Below, piece by piece: positions 10,501 to 19,500 of a stretch of DNA of 27,503 bases. This DNA is from Phoronis australis (lineage: Eukaryota > Phoronida > Phoronidae), in contig NMRA01000307.1 of the NCBI GenBank assembly GCA_002633005.1, positions 86,688 through 114,190 of the forward strand, written 5' to 3'. Numbering within the stretch: position 1 is the first letter of the stretch; each line of letters opens with the position of its first letter. A program made the translations under genes and the position numbers. Under the pieces are notes generated by a model. The model was given only the letters and a program-made list of their open reading frames with translations. It was not told the DNA's origin and made no database searches.

Positions 10501-13500
10501 TAGCATTGTTGCTCCAAATTTTTTAAGTTAAAGTTTAACTTCAACGCAATTTTGTTATATTACTGTAGGTCTAGTGCGTTTTAATCAAACCAAAGCCTTA
10601 GCAAAATAAGAAAACGCAACTTTAATCACTAAAATATGCCTGTCAAATTGTGGGGGAAGTTCCTTTTCGTGCCATATTGGGTCACTGCGAGATCCCAGCA
10701 CAAAAAACAAAGCCGGAAAACAGTTGTACTGAATAGGGGTTGGAAACGAACACCCTGGCGTGTTGGTGTTGTACCCAGTTGTTTGAATTAAAAGGTGATT
10801 CTCGTGGTGATGTAGTCAAAAGCAAGCAAATCTACCTAACAGTTCATTACATTTGGTAATTTATGTTACGAGCGATGCTCTTAACATACAGCAGGAATCA
10901 AATTTACAGGTTTTACAATTCAATATACGCTTTAAAGAAAGCGTGGTTTTGAAATGAACCAACTACATGTATTGTTGCACGGTCTATAATTTTTGTCGCA
11001 TCACTCAAAACGGAAAAATCCTACCATGCCATTGTTTTCAAAAAAAATGATCAGACGGTAAAAATGCGTATAACTTATACATGTACACTGAACATTAAAC
11101 ATAGAACAGCTAACCAGAAATTTTCATCTTTGGCATTAGCAGGTGGCTTAGTATTCCATTACATATTGCACATCTCAAGCATCACGAAGAAAACCGAAAT
11201 TGCACGTCAACACACGAGCTGGGGAATTTTCTGTGCAAGCTCCATCCAAAATAGAAATTATCAAACTTAACTTTCAATACCACAGCTAGCCTAGCAAAGA
11301 AATCTACAGATTTCGCTCGGTAAAGTTTTCATCCCTGTGTGTAGTAACTCGGTCACACTGGCAGTCTGGGCTTCGTTCCGTAGAAAAGACACGTGTCGCT
11401 CAGGCAAGTGTGGTCAACTATTTCGACTCTAATATGGAATGATCTTCTCGAGAGTGTTAAGATGTGATTGTGTCTGCCATTTGCACGCCTGTTGACACGG
11501 AGATCGGACGTGTTGGATCGGTGCTTGACCAACCTCCCTCGAATACGTCTCCACTGGGATATTTATATGAAGTACTGTTGTTGCGCCATATGGTCCCACC
11601 CAGAACTAACAGACATGAGATTGTAAACCAGTTTTCAAAACAATCAGTTAACATTTTTAAGGTAGCAATCGTGGCCTACAGTTCCAACTTCGAAGGCAAG
11701 CACATGAAACACGTTCGTGTGTTCAAACAGTTAACCCGATAGCTTAGTGCAACGATTGCGCGTTTAAAAGCTGGGGTCATGCTAAATCAAAAGGCGAATA
11801 CGCGTGGTCGACATCTTTACAATGGGAGTTTCCCATATAGGTCTAAACGACGCCTTTTTTTCGTAAGTATCCCTTGGTGAAAGCGTGGAATTGGAATTGA
11901 ATATAGCAATCCAGTTCAGGAAACCAAGAGCAAGAAGTGGACGTACCTTGGGATGAGTTGTCATAGCCATAAACAGCTGATCGTCGGCGTACCCTCGCCT
12001 TTGCATCGAGATACCCATTGCGTCCTTCTTTCCAAATTCAAACCATCGGTGATAATAACCTACATATATACAGTAGGAATGACGTCACTGTGGTTGAAAT
12101 TCACAAAACCCAAGTGTCAACGATCGAGACAGCTATGTTCAGTAACATTATGCTGTAAGTCGCCATTTTTTGACTTCTGTTGTCGCAATGGTGCAATCTG
12201 TTTACCATCAATTCAATGCTGAAGTACAGTAAGACATTTAGCGGATTGGTATTTAAGTAACTCACCGCTGTTCAGTTTTACTTTAGTTTGACCCAATTCT
12301 AATACTGGTGTGTCAAAGGCGTCATCCAAGATATCAGCCGGTCCATTGTCCTTGCCAGGAATCTGACCCATGAGATCATCCAGCAACGTCTTCCTGTCCG
12401 CAGCAAGCACATGAAACATGACAGTTGAGGAAAAGACATTAGTGAAGACAGCTGGGAAAGAAAAGTCCATCGTGGGCTTGCATGTTTTGTGAACTCTAGT
12501 GGTTGTACCGACATCCCCGAGTCCAAACAATATGTGGAGAACAATATTATATTTTCTGGAGCTTAAATTGACATTTATTTTTTATCATGTCAGAACGTCA
12601 CGTTGTGAACAACGCAGGACGTTTTAGCTCTCAAAAATGTTCTTCAACGATTGCAGTTCGACGTCAATTGCATACAGTTTGTTTACCCTTGAGAAATGCT
12701 TGCATTTATGCCCTTGGAGGTTAATTGATAAGTTAATCTTATTGACCCAAAACCTTGATCATTATATCAGCCTGCTTATGATTGAGAATTTCAAAGAGAT
12801 ATGCAAATGCACATAATGGCATCTATATTTAAATCGTTGATGTCGACCGTAATTAACCTTCTGAGTCAATAAAGAAGTGAAAGTAGAAGCAATTGATAGT
12901 TCCGGAATGTAAAATGTCATTTTCTGAGAACGTTTTGTTCAGTTCCAGCATGGTTCACGTAATGTGAAAGATATCATGCGTGTTTATGTCGATTTGTAGA
13001 AAATGAAACTAAAACCTGAAGAGGTGAAGCACTGCGCAATTTACTATAATGTCACCCGATCTGAGTAAAAGTTCCTTTTACGTTAGCCCCTCTCTCCTAG
13101 GCATTTCTGATGTAATAACTGGATGTCGAGTCCCAAACGCCTGGGTATTTTCAGTCTCAGCCTTAGAGGGTCCCCACTTATTTCAGTCCTGCGTCGCCCA
13201 TGGTAAGTAGACCTTTGTCCTTAACCTGAGTAATTTCAACAGGAACAGGAAATGAAACTATTTTATTACAATTTACTTTCTAACAGAAAATCCTGTTTCG
13301 TGATCACTCGATTTGTAACTGCCAAAACGAGTTGATATGAATCAAGGGACATGTAGTGACAAAGGCTCTTGAGTGCGGCATGAGGCTAAGCTGTTGCCAC
13401 GATAATATCGATTATTTTGCAGAGTAAAACAGTATCTCTTTTTTTAAACAGAGCACCACATTAACAAATCATTTGAAGGAACCATGACAGCAAAATGTTT

Positions 13501-16500
13501 GGTGCTTAGAAAACACGCAGTTAAAAAGATGCCAAAATATATGAGTGCAAACTTTGAAAGTTGGAAGGTCTGCTGGAATGAATGTGTTTGCTCATTTTCC
13601 TTGCCCAACGTTTTCTCTATACCCAGAACTATTGGAAGACCGTCAAACCCTCGACACTGCTGCGACACTGGCGGTGATGATGATGATGATAGTAGTTTCG
13701 GTGGATGTGGTGGTAGCGGTTAAGGGTGGTGCTGCTCTTGTTGTGAATGTGGTTGTTTTGATGGGGATGGTACTGGATAATGGTGGTGGTTGTGGTGGTG
13801 ATAGGGTAGTGGTGGTTGGGGAGATGGTATTTTAGGGAGGTTGGTTGTAACATAGAAGGAGACGAGAGTGAAAATATGAAGATTTGGATATTGACAGTGA
13901 CTATGAACACGACGATGACGAACACAATGGTGATGTCACAACCAGTCAGACACAATATACATGTAGCCTTAGGAAGAGTCAATTTATAACAAATACATGT
14001 ATACCTTGTAAATTGTTCTTCCTTTGGCCATCCGGTCGATGGGTCTTCGTCTGGACTCAACTGGAATCTTGCATATCTCTTCAAGTGTAACTTGTGCAGT
14101 GGGATATTGAACTTCATCCTATAACATACACAGCTATCTAGCCAGGAAACCAACATCATCAATGCACACATACTCAACAATCTCCTATTGCATTTTCCTC
14201 CCAATTAAAATTTTTCAGTCTAAAACGCAACGGAGCAATCTTGTCACGTTGGGATCATTGAAAACGTCTAAAAACGGGAAATCGTTGTTCGTTCGGCTTG
14301 ATGCAACATAAGTCAGCTGAATGGCGTGTACAAATCGAAATTCCCGTAAATATCGGCTGAACCTATGACGACGGCATTTTAGTAGAACTCGGCCAGCAAT
14401 CTGAAGTCCATCGTGTAATTACCATCCACCCAGACGATCTCCCTTCTCCCTATAACGTTAACTTTAACACCAATACCGCCTACGGAATTCGTAATTCATC
14501 GATCATCACCCAGTGCTACTCGATATGACCATTTTCCGCAAGTAAAAAAGTCGAAACGGGCTTCGGAATATTTACTGTTGTGTGGCGTAGGGTCAACGTA
14601 ACTAGCCATCTTGAGAAAATCGTCCGGTCATGCTTGGCATCAAGAAAGAACAAAATCAGCGACATCGGGTGACACTCATTGTATTACCGCTGCTCACAGT
14701 TGTCTGTTTTAAAAATGGACAATATTCTGTCATAGCGTCGAAAGGCCCTAAACCATGTGTTCTTAACAATGGAAAACTCAAAGCCTAACAAGCGGCGCTA
14801 ATGCAACAAGGACCTAATTATGGATTAGTCACTTTCTAATTTATGTTAACATCAGTTCTGTGAATACAACTGTATGTGGCATATACTCCTTCAAATAATT
14901 TTGTCATGATTTCATACGTTTTGGTCATAAACTGATCGGTGACATTGAATTCACATCCAGGAATGTTCATGGTTTTAATGTTAAAACTGACCTGCTGGAT
15001 TACGTTTTTGACTTCCTAGATCTTCGGAGGCCTTTCGTTCGTCTCCTTCGACTGATTTGACTGTGATGAGTCGCGAAGTAATCCAGCAGACCAGTTTGAA
15101 CTTTAAGTTCATTAAATTTTATTGTTTAAAGGACCAAAGACTCACAAACCTTGCAGCCAAGTCATCTACAACTCGCAGTTTGTTAAGAGGTAGATGGTCC
15201 TTCAGCGGCTGGCACATAATACGGTAGTTCCACTGTGCGATATCCGGTATTGTGTCGTTGATCATGCCCATCAAAGACGTTGGCATATATGCATAATTCT
15301 CCGACGGACTCTTACGACCTGTGAATATGAGGAAACATCGACTCAACTGCGACTATTTTGATTTTCACCAATTCTCAACCAGCCTCCAGATGCCATGCAA
15401 TTATGCAATTCTCGTTGTTACCGTAGAATCTAACATGAATTCATTGGTGGACCCAGGGGGGCATCAAAGAGGTCCGGGCCCCGTTTTTTCACTTGATTTT
15501 AGGGTTATCAAGTCTAGAATTTAGAAATTGTTGACTTGGACCCCGTTTTAAAAAACCCAGGATCTGCCCTTGATGTTATACACTTTATATGTATGCACGT
15601 GAGAGGAGTAGTCAACAACTTTACCTCCGCCAATGCTCAACAAAGCCGGGAACAACCACAAATATCCTCCACGCAGTATTACGATGGAGCCGATAGTACT
15701 TAAAAGTTAACATACATGTATAACTACTAGATTTCTGGTCAGTGAATGTCACACACGTGTTGTAACGGAAAAGGAATAACATACGTCGATAAACTCGCAA
15801 ATAAATCTCCTGGAGATGGGTAAATAGTAAACGGTACTTTTTAAAATCACTGAATTTTAGGGTAAAGTGGACCTACACAAACAAGGACTCATTCTGAGGA
15901 CTATGGCACGTCATATATAGATCAAGGCAGAGCAACGTGTCCATTAATAGAGGCACAGACATGGAATTATTCCCACTTCACAAAATTACCATGTGCCTTA
16001 GTACATGTACTGTACCTGTGACGGCGATACAGAAAATACAACATACTAAATACCTATGCACCGGTGACATCATGTATATGTAGGCATACTTTACCAGTAT
16101 AAGCGCTGAATCTAAGCTTCTGGTGAAGATCAAACCACGAGCTGGCGTCCAGGAAGTGGCGGTCGCTGTCAAACGGCTCGTCTATTTCTGCGCCAGCTTT
16201 CGTCCAAGCGCCTAGAAATGACAATTGCATCGTTTTCTTCACAATGACTAGTGCCATAAGTATGTACTTGCTTAGATTTTAAAACTGAACTATGTTCTTT
16301 AAATGTTCTAAAGGCTGAAAATGAAACAAGTGAGAATAGGTTGTGTAAAAATATAAAATTTACCTTCGAGGTAGCACAGTACAGGCCTGAAGTAGGGTTT
16401 GTAGTCCCTGATGGTATCATTTTGTTCCTTCCAGGCCTTGAAAAATAATCGCATCTCCGCAAGTTGCTCTTCGACCGTTCCCTTCTCCAAAACCTTAAAC

Positions 16501-19500
16501 AGCACATGCATGTTGACTTAAGTCACATTCAGGGCTTTTATCTAACAAGTAGCCCATTAAGGGAAACGGTTGGGGAAAGGTCCAGTTGGAGGATGTTTGA
16601 CTGCCAACTTCACAACCGCCTGGCCTGCCGTACGCCACCATTCAATTCTGAAGTTCTGCATTTACAAGTCCTTTTGGTAATTAATTGGTGTAGAACCGTA
16701 TTCGAATAGCCTGTGCTGGCAGATGCACCGAGCGGTGACATAAGACAAATAGAAACTACACTTCAGTAACGCCAGAGAAAGTGGATTTGTAACATAATGT
16801 AACAGGAGAAGCAGTGATGAACAACGGAGTTGGGATTTGCTCTAAATCAAAGGAACCGTGGCGGCTGTGTCCACCATGTTGGTTTTCAAAGTCGCCACAT
16901 TCACCTGATGTGAAGAGCGGTATATGTCCTCAGAAGTGGGCATCTGCAACCCATGTCACAGCTGTTTTATTTCCGCCTGTCAGCTAAGTACTGTAACTGG
17001 TGGCAAGCTGGTACGATGGAAAATACGTACTTATATAAACATTTTTACCCAAGAAATTCTAGAAACGCGTTCATTTTAGCAAACTGATCAGTATCTATGT
17101 ACAGCCTCGAGGAGTTTTAATTGTAGGATAGTTGGATGACGAATTACGTGTGATTCACCTTACCTCGGCTGGCACATCCGGGAATTCGATCGGGTCCTTG
17201 GCGTGGTATTCTTTACTGGTTTTGCTCGGCTGGAAGAGGCGGTAGTCGTTGTGCCGCGTTCTAAATTCTATTCCGTTCAGAACAGCCATAAACTCTCCCA
17301 TACCCACGGTTCTGATGTTGTTGGCGTGGTTGTGTATTGCCGACACACCCCCATCCCCGAAGGTGGCTTGGAAATAAGGTCTTGTACCAGAGCGCATCAC
17401 TCTCACTTGTTTGATTCCTGTAATTTCAAGGTGCGGGCTTTACGATTGATCTTACACCATACTTTAGGTGGGACAAAACGGGTGTATTGGGCCTCCAAAA
17501 TCCTCCTAGCAATACTTAAAATGATATTGAGTCTCGTTTCGGTGATTTCAAGTAGTTCTTGCCCTAGCACCTGTAAATGTGTCCATGGCGTCCGACCTGA
17601 GTCATAAAAACAAGATTCAACCGAAAACTCAGACACGCTGTGTCACCTAATGGATGCCATGGCGCTTGGCAGATGGTGATTTCATGGGTGGCACACCATA
17701 GGGGGTTTGGGGGCCATAGTTCCCTTTTTAAATGCGGCTCGCCCAGGGTCTATGGGCGGTGCACCACAGGGGGGCTGGGTGACTACAGCCCTATTTTTCA
17801 GTGCTTCGCCGCCCATAGTTTGTTTAGGCTTGTTGAGTAAATCGCCTAAAGCGTAGGTCAATTATACAATTTATAAGGCTTTGTGAGGAGTTTTCAATTT
17901 TTTCCCAAAGTTTTAGTGATTATCGAGGGTTAAAGAGCATTACTTTATTTCAGAGAAATACAGATGTGCCAGTGGTTTTTTGATTTCTGCTAACAAAAAA
18001 ACAAGTCTGGTATTTTTTGACAATATTCAACTTAGTTACTCGAGACTAATCTCGCAAACTCATCAACTCTAAGTGAGGTAGCTATTTAGCGACATTTGCT
18101 TCAGTGGGAAAACAGATAAAAGGAGAAAAAGAACAAAATGACGCAAGAAAAAAGCAGAATAAGAACGCGTCTCTGTTGTTTATAAGTCTGGTTTACACGC
18201 TAACTGTTGGCCAAATCACGTTTTGTGGCCAACAGGTGACGTGCAGACCAGACACAAAACGTTTGTGATGTAGGGGCAAAATTTGAAGTTAAATTCACAA
18301 ACAGGAGATCATAAGGGAATTAAACATTTAACTCAAATTAAACGAGCTGTTGGTTAACTTAGAAACAGTATTGGTCATTACACAACCTCGATGTTCCCAA
18401 TAGCGTTGCGCAATAAATTTCCGTTCTCCAGTTGTCTGCTTGACATCCCTGCACCTGTGATGTTTCACGTACCCACTTTCAAATCAAAGTGTGACCACAG
18501 AGTCGGTCTGGGTGCAGAGTCAGATCCAAGGCGTCGTAATGAAGTATGAGTACATTAAAACAAACCGAAAGGCAGTGTGCCTGAAAAACCCCATTCCTTA
18601 AAATATACCTCCAAGTCATGGCGCTCATGAAAAGAATATTTCCCCAGCTGGTACATAGAAAAATGAATCTTCAGTCAACTAGGGCAACGGGTTAATTCCA
18701 GATGACCTGCCTATTTCAAGCCAACAACAGCTGAACTGACCAGAGACTAAACAAGTTCATCCAATTTACAACAAGTTCATTCAATTTACACCTTCGCAGT
18801 TGGTGTAAGCTACCAGCTCACAACTGCAGTTCACTCAAGGCAAACACCCAAACTCTCAACTACATGTATATGACTGCGCTGTCCCTTAGGCCTCATTCAT
18901 ACTCTCCTTTATCATTTGCTGAAACATGGGTTTTCCCACCTATGGCGGGTGTAGGACGGGTTGTACAAATTCGGTTATATCCTGAAAGTGTGGAGTGAGG
19001 TGATAACGACACTTTCGCGACGTCGTATCGGCTTCTGACCGACAACAATGTTTACCTATTGGAAGTTACAAGTACATTGAATTAGTGATGTTAACCCAAA
19101 GTTCACCAGAATTTTCTATTTACAACCATTCATTTTAAAAAGTAGCATTGATATTGCTCGGGTTAAACAAAATAGATAGTTGTCATTTGCAGCCCCGGGA
19201 AGTATGGCAATAGGACCATCCCGGATTACACCGCGGCAGAGCTCTCCTTTTACCCGGAGATAAAAGCGCGTGACCTCTTTCTGGAAATCAAGCACATTTT
19301 TGAGTCTCTCATTCACTTATATTTGTCCCGTTTATCAAACTTTCTCTTGTCGCTGTTGCAGCCAAATGCACAGTATTACATGTAGATATAATACTTCGTT
19401 GACATTGGAAGGAGGAATAGAGTAATGTAACCACGAAAAACTTGTTAAGTATCAGACAACAACAAATAACATGTCATCTCCAATGGCTTGAAAACGAGGT

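Noticed and set aside
13629-14204. 191-codon minus-strand open frame ending in a His/Thr/Asn-rich tail
   Set aside because: Only the exon 6 part (14005-14118) is coding. The rest is the complement of a G/T-rich low-complexity tract read through past a good donor.
16169-16507. 112-codon minus-strand frame and other open frames over exons 3-4
   Set aside because: They cross two splice junctions in a frame that does not give the conserved blocks.
17170-17400. His-Asn-His in exon 2 as an HNH nuclease motif
   Set aside because: The three letters are contiguous, with none of the spacing or fold landmarks of HNH domains, and the protein is secreted.
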